Shown here one piece after another: positions 48,863 through 59,544 of a stretch of DNA of 64,000 nt. The first letter of the stretch is position 1; each line of letters begins with the position of its first letter. The translations under genes and the position numbers were made by a program. The stretch is from Gyrodactylus bullatarudis (taxonomy: Eukaryota > Platyhelminthes > Monogenea > Gyrodactylidea > Gyrodactylidae), in NCBI GenBank assembly GCA_012064415.1, contig SSNU01000106.1:186001-250000 (forward strand), in the 5' to 3' direction. The notes beneath the pieces are model-generated. The model was given only the letters and a program-made list of their open reading frames with translations, ran no database searches and was not told the DNA's origin.

Positions 48863-49443
48863 ACTAATAAGTAGGGTCTCAAAAATGGTACCAAAAAAGA
48901 TGAAAAACTGTATCTCATAAACTGAAAAATAAGTAGAAAAAAGTACTTTCAAGAATTTAAGTTCAAAATTAATCGTCTACCCTAAATTGTTGCAGAATTT
49001 TTAGTCAATCTTGTGACAACAAAATTTCTGATTTTTGCTTAAATTTTATTCCATGGTAGAAAATGACCCTTCAACTGTTCTTGTGCATATCTTACTAAAT
49101 ACATACATGAATATCCTTTTAGTTGAAATTTGAAATTCATGAAGAAATACGATCTAGATGCTATTTTCTTAGATGATGAAAGCTCGATATCAGGAATATA
49201 CCTATCAATTCATCGAAAATTGTGGTTGGTAACTAGTTGAGGGATACTATTAATATATTCTGAGATTAAATTAGAAAAATAGTACAATAAAGTATCTGAG
49301 TAACAATTTAGTACAGAAATAGTACCAGCTATCTTTTAAATAGGATTAGATAAGCAGATTTTTTCTTCTGATTATTAAAACTCAGTCAGTCCTTTGTCAA
49401 GAGTAAAAATAGACCAAATAGTACTTTTTTAAGGCCCTACTAA
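48863..49443. repeat. Possible TIR element, family D
   Basis: Starts near AGTAGGGTCTCAAAAA (48870) and ends near its approximate complement 'tttttaaggccctact' (to 49441). The right-end block 'gagtaaaaatagaccaaata' recurs at 52838-52879, together with the same terminal 'gaggccctact', and internal sequence near 48990-49060 resembles 52690-52740. Probably a non-autonomous DNA element; boundaries are uncertain. Confidence 0.45.
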
Positions 49444-51775
49444 AAAGTGATTCGAAAAATTATTATTTCTTCTTTCTGACTGTTATTAGAAAAATTCAAA
49501 CGTTTTTTATCTCCTTTTCATTGATATATTCGAATGTTTGAAAATTTAAACTAAAATGATTCTGGTAGGAACTCAATAATATTTTTGATCATATATGATT
49601 TTACTGAATATAAATTTAAAGAATTAGATAGGTCATATATTAGCATGAGATAAGTATTTGTAAAAGAAGAGTACTTAAAATAATTTAGATAAGTCGTTCT
49701 GCAATTAGAAAGAAAAATAAACAAACAAGCGAGAAACTTGAAAAGACATGTCCCAAATTCATTTCCCGCTGAGACCAGCACGTAGCCGTGTTCATTACCT
49801 CAAGGACAACGTCTTACAGGTGATTTGTCTACCATCAACTTGAAATTGAAAAAAAACTATTCGAAGAAGGCCTTTAACCATTAGGCAGTTGGACGAAAAA
49901 AAGACAGTAACTCAAATTGAATATTTTTCAATATTTATGTTTGAATGAACATTTGAAGCTTGGAGTAAATAAACTAAGGGGTGGATTGGAATTTTATTTA
50001 TTTTTTCTTATGCCCGTATTCAATGAAAAGTGCGCAGTTGTGATTTCCCTCACTCTGAAGGTTTGCCGAGGGGCATGCAAAGGTGTTACTTTTCAGTTTG
50101 AGAATCTCATCTACCTAACCCAGTCACATTAGGTGGTCTAAATATATCCGGTTCAGATTACAAGGAAATTAAAAGAATAAAAAAGTGTTCTATTTTTAGA
50201 CTTGAGAACATTTTCTAATTGTTCATGTAAAAAAGAATACATTAGACAGCTGGCTTACTGATTTGGTTTCTTTGTCGATTGATGATCCATTAAAATAACG
50301 TTTGGTCCATCTCACACCTTGGGATAGCAAAATATTTCTTTCGAATAATTTTTCTTATATCAGTGAATCGGTTACAAAAAAAAATCTTGACATAAATCGA
50401 TGAAAAAATAATAAATTCCCATCGAGAATAACTGTATCCAAGGGTTAAAAGATGAAAATAATCTATCCCCTCTTCCAGAAATGTAGGAGTATAAATTTTC
50501 GGAATTGGAAAATTCGATAGAACTTTTAAAAGCAGTTCTAATGATGTATAACACTTTAACCCTTCATTGTTAAAATTCAACATATTACAGGTGTGTACAT
50601 TATGACATAGGAAAGCCTTTTTTTTATAAAATCGAAATTAACTTTCATAAAATCGAATTGAATTTCTTCCAAATAGACCTGTAAATGCTATAGTAGCTTC
50701 TGAGAAAGTCCTAAGGGGTGTTGTTAATAGATTGAATGATTTCCCTATCCAAAATGTATTGAAAGTCAAAAACAAATTTTTGAAAGCGATAATCTATCTT
50801 GGAATTAATTATTGTTGTTGAAAGTTATTTATTTGTTCAGGCCAACCATGTAGATCAGATATTTTGCTGAATCAATCGGAAATACCATGGAAAATGTACA
50901 CACTACTTAAATGTACTGAGATTAAAAAATTTGTTGACATAACCTTTGGGAAAAGGTTTCATCTAAGAGAAATTTCGCACCAAGAGCCCTTAAATTCTAA
51001 AGCATCTTTGTTTATGTAGGCATTTGGGTATTTTCAAAAAATAATTCTTGAAAAGTTATCCCTATCGAGCAGTTGAAATAATGTCAAAAATTCATTGTCC
51101 TATCGCAAAATTTGTATTCGAATGTCCTCTCTTCATCGATTTGTAAGCTAATCTTCAATATAACTTTTCTCTAATCTAACTCGTCCACTATTTTTATAAA
51201 TAATTTAAAATTTAAAGAAATAAGCAATTGTCAGAAATTCAGGATATGGCCTAATTCAGGATATGACAAGATTATCTTGGCCTCTAACATGCCTTCCATC
51301 TGAATTGAGACTAATCAGAATTGATAGGAATTTCAATTCAAATTAGAATTAAATATAGAATATACATTCAGAAATCTGTCTTTATCAAAAGTCTTCTGTT
51401 GTGATCGCCAAACGCCTTGTAGTTTAATTAGTTCGAAAGAATTCATTTATTAATTTTCTTTTGCCATTCTCAAAGATGAAAAAATTCAATCAACTTGGAA
51501 AGTAGGCCTGTGAGAAACTGGATTTTTTCTATATATGAGAAATCCGGGTAGGTGAGAAGTTAAACACTAAAATTTTTATTACTTTTTTTCAATCGTGAGA
51601 AAATCTTGAGCTGGCAGAAGAAATGGGAAAGGAATTCAGTTTTTATTTCTTTACATTGTTCACGCTCTAGGGTACTGAATTTTTTTCTAGTGTATTATTC
51701 TCAACTTTTAATCTAGATTCTAGAACATTATGAATCAAGAGTAAATTTAGGCTACAATCATGAACTTAAATATAT
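49444..51775. other. No gene supported
   Basis: Short open frames only (for example plus 49917-50132 and minus 50290-50583); none carries a recognisable motif or signal peptide. Confidence 0.4.
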
Positions 51776-52517
51776 ACACCTAGTTAATATGAAGATGGGA
51801 ATTTATGATTTTTACAAAATTCTTAATTTTTTTCATCAAGAAATCGAATTTGATCAAGAATTTTTGGAATCTAGATTATGAGGCCCTCTTTTACGATACG
51901 GAGAAAAAAAATTTAGAGAAAATCTATTTTTAAGGAAAATACGGCAAATTTGAAAGTAGATCGCCAAATTCGCATTGTTTTGAACTTTGAGTTGAAAATT
52001 TTTGTTGATTTCAATGTGAGAGTGTGATCAAAAGTTGATTATCAGGATCACAATTAGTCAAAGAAATCAAATATGCTGAATCTTGTTTTAAGAATCACCC
52101 CATAATCGTGTCAAAATCAAATTTTGATTTTTTCATCATTTTCCCTACTTGAAAGTCGATGAAATTTGATATTTCAAGATCCCTGAAAAATGACGAATTT
52201 ATCAAAATTTTTATGAGGATAATCGGGTTTTTTGACTAATTGAGATCCTATAAATCAACTTTTGATCACTCTCTCCTATTGAAATCATCAAAAATTTTCA
52301 ACTCAAAGTTCAAAAAATGGGAATTTGGCGATCTACTTTCAAATTTGCCGTATTTTCCTTAAAAATTGATTTTTTCTAAATTTTTTTTCTCCGTACCGTG
52401 AAAGAGGGCCTCATGATCTAGATTCCAAAAAATCTTGATTAATTTCGATTTCTTGATGAAAAAAATAAGAATTTTGGAAAAATCATAAAATTTCAATCTT
52501 CATATTAACTAGCTTTA
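51776..52517. repeat. Foldback element, subfamily B, intact long hairpin
   Basis: The left arm starts CCTAGTTAATATGAAGATGG and the right arm ends 'cttcatattaactagcttta'. Pairing extends about 270 bp: 'atgaggccctcttttacgat' against 'tcatgatctagattcc' regions, and 'gaactttgagttgaaaattt' against 'aaattttcaactcaaagttc'. The loop is about 200 bp. This is the best subfamily B copy in the window. Confidence 0.9.
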
Positions 52518-53702
52518 TTTCAAAATAGCTAAAACTTTGTGGAATATATCTAGATCAGGACACATAATTATATATTTTGAGATATATTGCACCTGACTAG
52601 TTGTCTGGCTCAGTGTGTATCCTACCCATCATCGAGTCGAATCAATTTTTACAGGTACAGAGTAAAAATTTTGAAGTATTCTTATTTTGTGTCGTCAAAA
52701 TTTCTGATTTTTTGTCAAATTTTTTTTCCCCATTTAGCGCATATTTTACAAAATAAATCCTTATAGTTTAAATTTTTAATTCTATGGAATAATTTTTGAA
52801 TCTTTAAATTGAGATAAGATGTCAGTCTTTTATCTAGAGTAAAAATAGACCAAATAGTACTTTTTTTGAGGCCCTACTGATTAGTATTCAGTGATTACTA
52901 ATGACTGTGGGAATCTTTCTATTTCGATATTTTTTCAAGAAAAGCGGTACTCTAAATGAAGAGCTCAATCTTGAATATCTAATTAAAAATTACAAAATTT
53001 TCAATAATGAACAACGTCGTTCACTTTGAATGAAAAAATACCACGGCCGAATTGTTCCTTTGTTACGGGGATGAAGTGCAAAGTGTTGATTACAATTACT
53101 GTTGAGAAGTTTGTTGCCATGTCGAGTATTGAAAAAAAAAACGGGAGAAAGTGATAACATATTGCCCTGTGAATGTTATGGAAACGAAATGGTAAAAAGA
53201 AGGGCAGTGAAGCCCTCAAGGCAGATTGAAGATTATTTTCTTCATCTTTTCTTTGAGTAAAGATTTTGACATTAAAACTTTCAACAAGTTGATAGAATTC
53301 TCGTCATGTTTCTTTTGTATTCTTTTTCGGAACTAACCAAAGGTTAAATTGAACTTTGGTTGAGTATAGCTTTGAATTTCTTAATAAAGTTTCGAAATTA
53401 CTGAAATTGTTTTTTTCCTGATATATTGAATCTAATAAAAATTCATTCTAACTTGACTATTATTAATAAAACTCAAGGCAAATGATTCGTTTTCATGTCA
53501 TCGATATTGTCAGAAAGCCTTTAGTCTATTTTTACATTCAGTTAAATGACTGGAAAAAAAATTTAAGACATTTCTGAAATACGGATAAAAATTTTCAAAA
53601 AAAGGACTTTTTTTAAATTTCAATTTGACGCCAGATTTCCATTTTTTCAAACTTGAGGAAAAATATTTTATTTAGTTAAAAAGAGATGTATACTAGGGGT
53701 GG
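52518..53702. other. No gene; family D fragment near 52650-52880
   Basis: Carries the family D right-end block (52838-52879). A minus-strand 72-codon frame at 53001-53219 has no recognised feature. Confidence 0.4.
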
Positions 53703-53853
53703 TTCACAAAAATGAAAAAAAAAATTTGAGATGCTTGGCATATCATTCGAAAGACAATTTAATGCTGATTTTATTGGTATTACTCTTATCATTCTAGCAT
53801 TTAAAAAAACATGTGACATAATAGTACAAACTGAGTGAATTTTTAGTCATAAA
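53703..53853. repeat. Dispersed repeat, copy 2
   Basis: Second copy of the roughly 145-bp sequence at 45246-45403, same orientation, nearly identical through 'cattcgaaagacaatttaat' and 'acatgtgacataatagtaca'. Confidence 0.75.
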
Positions 53854-54482
53854 ATTCTGTTTTGGGGTAACTACTCTTAAGTAGTTTACCCAAGTATTGA
53901 TGAATTTGAATAGAATGAGAGGAGACCCCAAGCAAAATTTCGAAATTTTTTTGGTACCAGGCCTAATGTATGCTAGACTTGGATGAAATTTCGTAAAACT
54001 GATGAAACCGCCTGTAATTTTGTTTAAATAATCTTTGAGCTATTTCTAAATCATTCCACCATGTCTGGCTGAATGAACTCTTTAAATGATTCTTGTATCA
54101 TATAAACAAAATTTTGGAAATTTTCATATTTTGAACGTTTTTATTTTAATATTTATTAATTATATTCGATTTTATTAACTTTATGCAGTTATAATAGTTA
54201 CTAATGTATACTATGCATTAGACCTCGATGAAAATTTTAAAACATGGGAAATTCCGGGCGGGAACAATATAGGTTGCTTATTATCACATTTTATTTACTT
54301 CAAGTAGAAAATATCCTAAAATCTCAAAGTCCCCACTCCAGCATAACTGAAAATTTACTTTCGACATCAAAAATAAAATTTGATTTCTCATAATTAGAAA
54401 GACGATAAAATTAGTAAAATTTAAACACCATTATTTGTTTTAAATAACCAAATAGTTGAAAAAAATATACAGTTACAAAGAA
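53854..54482. other. No gene; family C scrap near 53960-54010
   Basis: 'ctagacttggatgaaatttc' resembles the family C palindrome arm. Otherwise AT-rich, nothing recognised. Confidence 0.4.
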
Positions 54483-55293
54483 ATGAATAATGAAATAGAT
54501 CTTCAAAATTTAGAATCCTTCAATAGACCTGGATTATTATCTGAAGACAAGCTTCCTCTTAACAGTGATGTTGTTAATCATTTCTTGTATCTTCGTAATC
54601 AAGGAGATAGGAAAATGTTCAAAGAATTTCGAAAGTTGACTATTGATAAAGTTCTAGAAATATTTCGGAAAATCCCAATAGATGTTCTTCCTCGAACTAG
54701 TCTAACGACGAAATTTAATCATCTATTGGAATTAAGAACTAATTCATCAAAGAACAAAAAGGAGTTATCAGAAGAATGGAATAAATTATTTCCTTGCTCT
54801 AACTTGCAAGTGTTATTTGCCAAGAGACGTTCTCACAGTCCAAAAAAGTAAGCCTTGTTCTTATATTAATAATTCCCATCATGCTATAATGATTCGTTTT
54901 CTGACTGATCAAAATGGCAATAGAAACATGTCAATAAATGACTTAAATAATGAAATAAATGAGTTTGACGAAAATCAACGCAGAGTCGAGATCCAAGTTA
55001 TCAATGAAATGTTTCCTCTGCCACCAGCCCCTGTCAAACAGAAACTTGGACAAGTTCAACCAGTAAATCAAGTTCAAGAAGAAGCTATTGAGAGAGTCCC
55101 TACTCCTCCACCTCAAGATCCATCGCCTCCTCAGGCTATAGAATCCGCTAGTCCTATACCAAACAGGTACAATAAAACTCCTTGCCCAAATACCTATTTA
55201 AAGAAGTGTCAATATGAAATTAGTGTTCGAGGAGCTGAAAAAGTCTCTCATGTTTACAATTTGACAGATTATTACCGAATTAAACCTAGTTGA
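54483..55293 (+). pseudogene. Two-frame decayed ORF of unknown function
   Basis: The first frame (54483-54851, starting MNNEIDLQNLESF) is a charged, helical-looking sequence with HFLYLRNQGDRKMFKEFRK and a Lys/Glu-rich end. It overlaps, and is continued in the next frame by, a second stretch (from about 54817 to 55293) rich in Pro/Gln (PTPPPQDPSPPQ). The two make most sense as one protein split by a frameshift near 54800-54840. The second frame ends only just inside a subfamily A foldback element, so the original 3' end was cut off by that insertion. The first part weakly recalls N-terminal domains of uncharacterised transposon-linked arthropod ORFs (from memory, unverified). Confidence 0.5.
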
Positions 55294-55994
55294 CATGAAG
55301 ATGAGAATTTACTATTTTTACAAAAAACTCAATATTTTTCTCCGGATTCACAGAAGCTTTAATAATTTTTTGAATTCTAAAACAGAATGAGTTAATAAGA
55401 TGTGGATATTCGCAAAAATTCAATCTGACCAAAATTAGGCTGTTTTTCGAATTTCGAAAATGCACCAAATTTCCACTTTTTCAACTTTTGAACCCAAAAT
55501 ATTTATCGATTTCGATGATTCGAAACAGTTAAGTGATGGGATCAAGATTTGACAAAGAATTCGAATTTTGCCATAGAGAGAGCGAAGATCCTACTGTTTC
55601 AGAGAGAAAGTTAAACTTTCAGATTTTAGGTAATTTGCCTTCGTGATAATCGAAAAATTCAAATGGTTCGATTTCTCACAGTAATGACGAATTTCAGTGT
55701 ATTTTAATTCTTCATCTATTGTCGATCCCAAAAATCATCACTTAACTGCTTGGAATTATCGAAATCGATAAAAAATTTTGGATTCAAAAGATGAAAAAGG
55801 GGAAATTTGGTGCATTTTCGAAATTCGAAAGTTGGCCTAATTTTGGTCAGATTGAATTTTTGCGAATATCCACATCTTATTAGCTCATTCCGTTTTAGAA
55901 TTCAAAAAATTATTAAAGCTTCTGTGAATCCGGAGAAAAATATTGAGTTTTTTGTAAAAATAGTAAATTCTCATCTTCATGTCAACTAGGTTTA
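55281..55994. repeat. Foldback element, subfamily A, intact long hairpin
   Basis: Bounded by TAAACCTAGTTGACATGAAG and its exact complement. The arms pair over about 280 bp ('ttacaaaaaactcaatattt' against 'aaatattgagttttttgtaa'), with a loop of about 150 bp. TA at each edge suggests a TA target-site duplication. It interrupts the decayed ORF at 54483-55293. Confidence 0.9.
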
Positions 55995-57281
55995 TTTTCG
56001 AAGAATTTTGAATTATTGAAATTTCATTGATTTTTAGGAACAGTGAAAATGATCAAGAAATGAAAATTCAACACCCAAACGATAACATTATAGAACAGAT
56101 TCAGCAAAAATTTTACCAAAAAATTGAGGTTTCTGTAGATACAAACTTTCTATCCACTAGCTTCACTTTTTTATAGTTTTATGAGCTCTAACCTGAAAAA
56201 AATATCGTAAGATTTTTACTTTAGCATTTTGAAGCTTTATTCAGCATCAATTGCTAATCTTTTCCTAGTCATACTTTATGTATCAGCACTTTATGTAAGA
56301 GTTCTTACATGCAGTGAACGGATAAATAATACACTTTAAACTGATTGTTTAATTATTTTAATAATAGATATTTGAAAATGAACAACATCAAGTGATTTCC
56401 TGGAGGTGGTCACGTGTGAAAACAATAGCTTCTCGAGTATACAAGTTCTCATTACAATCAAAAGAAAGGATTAAATTGCCCTGAGCAATACAATGCTAAT
56501 TAAGTGGTACTGTACTCACTACAGTTTTGAGTAATGCGCTTTTGATATTTCTTATACAAGGTAATGAGTACAACATTCATTGAAAATCTTTGAAGGAGAG
56601 TAGACAAATTTACAAGCCTTCAAAAATCATATATCATTGATCATATGTTCATGGTAAAACAACGTAATTTTAAAGAAGTGGAAAATACGATCAAAGAACT
56701 TCTTTGAATACATAAACTTGCACCAGACTACTAAAATCGTAATCATTTTCTATTAATTCATGTGAACACCAGTGGAATATTTATTTCATGACTCGCATTT
56801 GATCTTAACTTTAGATTCTTAAGTCAATCATATGTTTTGTTGATTCTACCCTTATTTTACGGGCTATATTGAATGAATTCTCACTTCGTAGAAGTAAGCC
56901 AAAGACTACAGTCTGATACAGAAAGAAACCAATAACTCTCACCCCTTATTAAATATTCTACTTCTTTTCAAATAAATTATAAAATCATTCCTGCAACTTA
57001 TGGACAAATTACCAGTGCAAAATTAAATAATTTAGTCTTTATTTGTGTTATTTAATATTAGTTTAATGAACTTACTTAAAAGTAGATGGCTAAATATTTT
57101 CACTAATATCTTTTTTTCAACCTTGATAATATCAACTTGAATCAAGTTACTTGATATTGAAGAAAAAAAATCAAGTGAAATTTTCATTGTGAAAAGAATG
57201 ATTCTTCAAGAATCAATAAATTAATTTTTCATTATTTAATATTTTTTTAGAAATTTTTGTTTAATTTAGCCTCTGTTACAA
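55995..57281. other. No gene seen upstream of PRCC
   Basis: AT-rich DNA; no clear TATA box or CCAAT box close to the PRCC start. A 'ttttttag' just upstream at 57244-57251 could be a splice acceptor for a 5' UTR exon. Confidence 0.4.
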
Positions 57282-58566
57282 ATGGGACTAGTTGATTATG
57301 GAGATAGTGATGATGAGAACATATCTCTCCCAGACGAAGATCTAGAAAATAAAGATGAGAATGTAGAGAAGAAAACAGATAAAGACAGCTTCAAAGTTCC
57401 AGAGGTACCCCAATTAAAAAAGCCTATAAGATACGCTGACAAAGTTGAAAATGTTCTTAAAATGCGTGTTCCCAAAGGCGTCTCCAAGTTTTCATCGAGT
57501 CTTTTGGATAAAAAATCATTATTTTCCATTCCTTCGATTTATGAACTTGATTCTTCTGATGACAGTGACGAGGAGAGAAAGAAAAAGACTCCTAAAAGGA
57601 AAATTCTAGCCGGAGATGCTCGTAACTTGCTTGATATTCTTCCAAAGACAGTAGCAGATCAAGAAATTTACAAGCCAAATCTTATTCCAAAGCAGGCTAA
57701 AAAGCCCGAAGTTAAGGAGCCGGTTTTAGAGAAAGAAAAAATTTCATCTATAAAACTCGCCAAAGAAGATTTAATATCGACTGAAAATATTCATTTGGAT
57801 GAGGATCAATTCTTTTCCTTTTACGATGCTGAAAAGGAGAGTGATGAATTGTCCAAAATAGCTCCTGCTGGTCCATTAATAACTAAACCGCTTATTCGTC
57901 AAAACACAGAGAGTCACAGACCCAAGCAACCTCAAATTATTGGTCCACAAATCACAGATCCTTCCTCAATTGAAGCTCAATATTTAACACAAGATCCAAG
58001 TTACGATGCTATGAAGCCCGGCCAGAGAATTCTCAACACTCATATTCCTGAAATGGTTGATGGTTATAATATAGAAGGCTTTTGGAACGAGGAAAGCCTC
58101 ATACCAGGCCCGGAGAAGAAGCGGGCAAAGAGAGCTAGAGAAACTGCACTTTTAGTTAATAAGGGAATGAAGAGCTTGATTGAAAATCTACCTACGCGTG
58201 AAATCGATCAAAAAGAATTGACTAAAGGCTTTGAAACAGAATTAATGAAGAGTATCACTTCAGATCGTGTGCAGTACTATGAAGCGCCTAAGCAACATGC
58301 GCCAAGTCATCAAGCCTCGAGAAAGAATCAAATAACGTCACTTGCATTTAATGTAAGTTTACTTCAGATTTTCATAATTTTTTCTTGACATGTTTACATT
58401 TTGAAAAATCGATAATTATTTTCTAACATCTAAACGAATAATTAACAGTATCAAATAATATACTCTTACTCTTATTTAGGCCCAGGAGAATGAAATGGAT
58501 CTCAAAGACCGATGGGCATCGGCCAAGACAAACCTACAAGCGAGACGAAACAAGTATGGATTTTAG
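57282..58566 (+). CDS. PRCC: PRCC homologue (nuclear, splicing-associated protein)
   Basis: Two exons, 57282-58352 and 58480-58566, with a phase-0 GT/AG intron of 127 bp; 385 residues. The N-terminus MGLVDYGDSDDE matches the family's M-x-LV-x-Y-xxSD/E start. The middle is charged, low-complexity and rich in Lys/Glu/Pro (nuclear-type basic stretches such as EERKKKTPKRK and EKKRAKRARE). The C-terminal 40 residues (RKNQITSLAFNAQENEMDLK to RRNKYGF) match the conserved PRCC C-terminus, which straddles the intron and ends in KYGF. Human PRCC is nuclear and is linked to pre-mRNA splicing and the mitotic checkpoint protein MAD2B; that role is known for the family, not shown here. It is shorter than the human protein (about 490). 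The next gene lies tail to tail, 135 bp away. Confidence 0.82.
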
Positions 58567-58629
58567 GAAAGAGTCTTTTATTCTCATAAACCATCAGTTA
58601 CTTGTATTATTTGTAAATATAAAATGATT

Positions 58630-58638
58630 TTTATTAAA
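58630..58638. terminator. Overlapping bidirectional poly(A) signals
   Basis: The nine bases TTTATTAAA contain ATTAAA on the plus strand (58633-58638) for PRCC and AATAAA on the minus strand (58630-58635) for the synaptophysin-like gene. Each is 64-72 bp beyond its gene's stop codon. Confidence 0.65.
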
Positions 58639-58701
58639 GTAATACTGTCTTTTTTGTTCATTCATTATAAATTGGGTTTAACTGATTTAACGAAATACTG
58701 T

Positions 58702-59460
58702 TCATGCGTAATTATTACCAGGTATCTGTTCTGAATAACCTCCATTATTAGCATCTTGTGATTGACCATCAGAAAAGTCTTTGACTTCTTTGAAGACAAA
58801 ATAGAAGCTGGCAATCCAAAGGATCATTGTTGTGAAATTGAACAAGATTGAAATGTTCATCGACGAGAACACTGGATGGTGATGAGCTGTTATTGCCAAA
58901 TCTTTGTACTCATACTCATAGAATCCCAATGAAGAGTAATACTTGAGGTTTGTCGAAACAGGTGCAATAATCATCAAATTAATCAGGAAGAAAATAATAA
59001 ACATAATGTTTGATCCCAGATCAACCAAAAGATATGTTTTGGTATTCAAATAAGTGTTGTTGAACAATAGATAATAGGCTAAGACGACAGAACTGATTAG
59101 AAATGACATAACGTTGATGAAAACGTAAAAAGATGATGATGAATTATAGCTGAGATTGAAATGCTTCGGTTGGGAACCAGTTACGCATAAATTTTCAGTA
59201 AAGTTACCATCAAGAGAACTAAAGAAAATAAAATAATGAATATTTACTAAAACGGATAGGGAACACTGATACCGAAATACTTTTCAGATGATTTATTCTC
59301 TTCTTTGCATGTAACTTTGACAGAGGAATTAACATTTACATTAACCAGAGTGGCAAAGGTGAGAATTGAAAAAATCTAATTTTAGTTAATTTTTACATAC
59401 AATGATAAGTATACGAATGAAACCTCTAGGCTCTTTCAAGGGCTCTAACGACAATTCCAT
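58702..59460 (-). CDS. Synaptophysin-family tetraspan vesicle protein
   Basis: Three minus-strand exons: 59401-59460, 59248-59375 and 58702-59218, with very short introns (25 and 29 bp) that nevertheless have GT/AG ends and preserve the frame; 234 residues. The start MELSLEPLKEPRGFIRIL matches the synaptophysin/physin N-terminus (KEP.GF.K.L). Four hydrophobic spans fit a MARVEL fold. Two lumenal loops contain cysteines (VTCKEE; ENLCVTG). The VPYPF segment and the LSYNSSSSFYVFI block before TM2 mirror synaptophysin's EYPF and SSSAEFFV. TM4 ends WIASFYFVFKEVKDF, as in the family. The cytoplasmic tail is short (about 25 residues, Gln/Asn/Gly). Likely a synaptic or secretory vesicle membrane protein. 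Introns this short are unusual; RNA data should confirm splicing. Confidence 0.8.
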
Positions 59461-59544
59461 AATTGGACAAACTGGATAGTTTGAAAAATCTACAAGTAAA
59501 CAAACAATAACAGGTTCAAACAGAATTTGTTTTATCCATTAAGA
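59461..59544. promoter_or_regulatory. 84-bp divergent gap between two start codons
   Basis: Only 84 bp separate the synaptophysin-like start (59460, minus) from the acyl-CoA dehydrogenase start (59545, plus). No TATA or CCAAT motif was seen. On the minus strand 'cttgtag' (around 59484) could be a splice acceptor for a 5' UTR exon, in which case the two transcripts would overlap. Confidence 0.5.

Noticed and set aside
55286..55989. Mirror-image 60-codon ORFs starting MVHFRNSK on both strands
   Set aside because: They are the two arms of one hairpin element translated in opposite directions, not genes.
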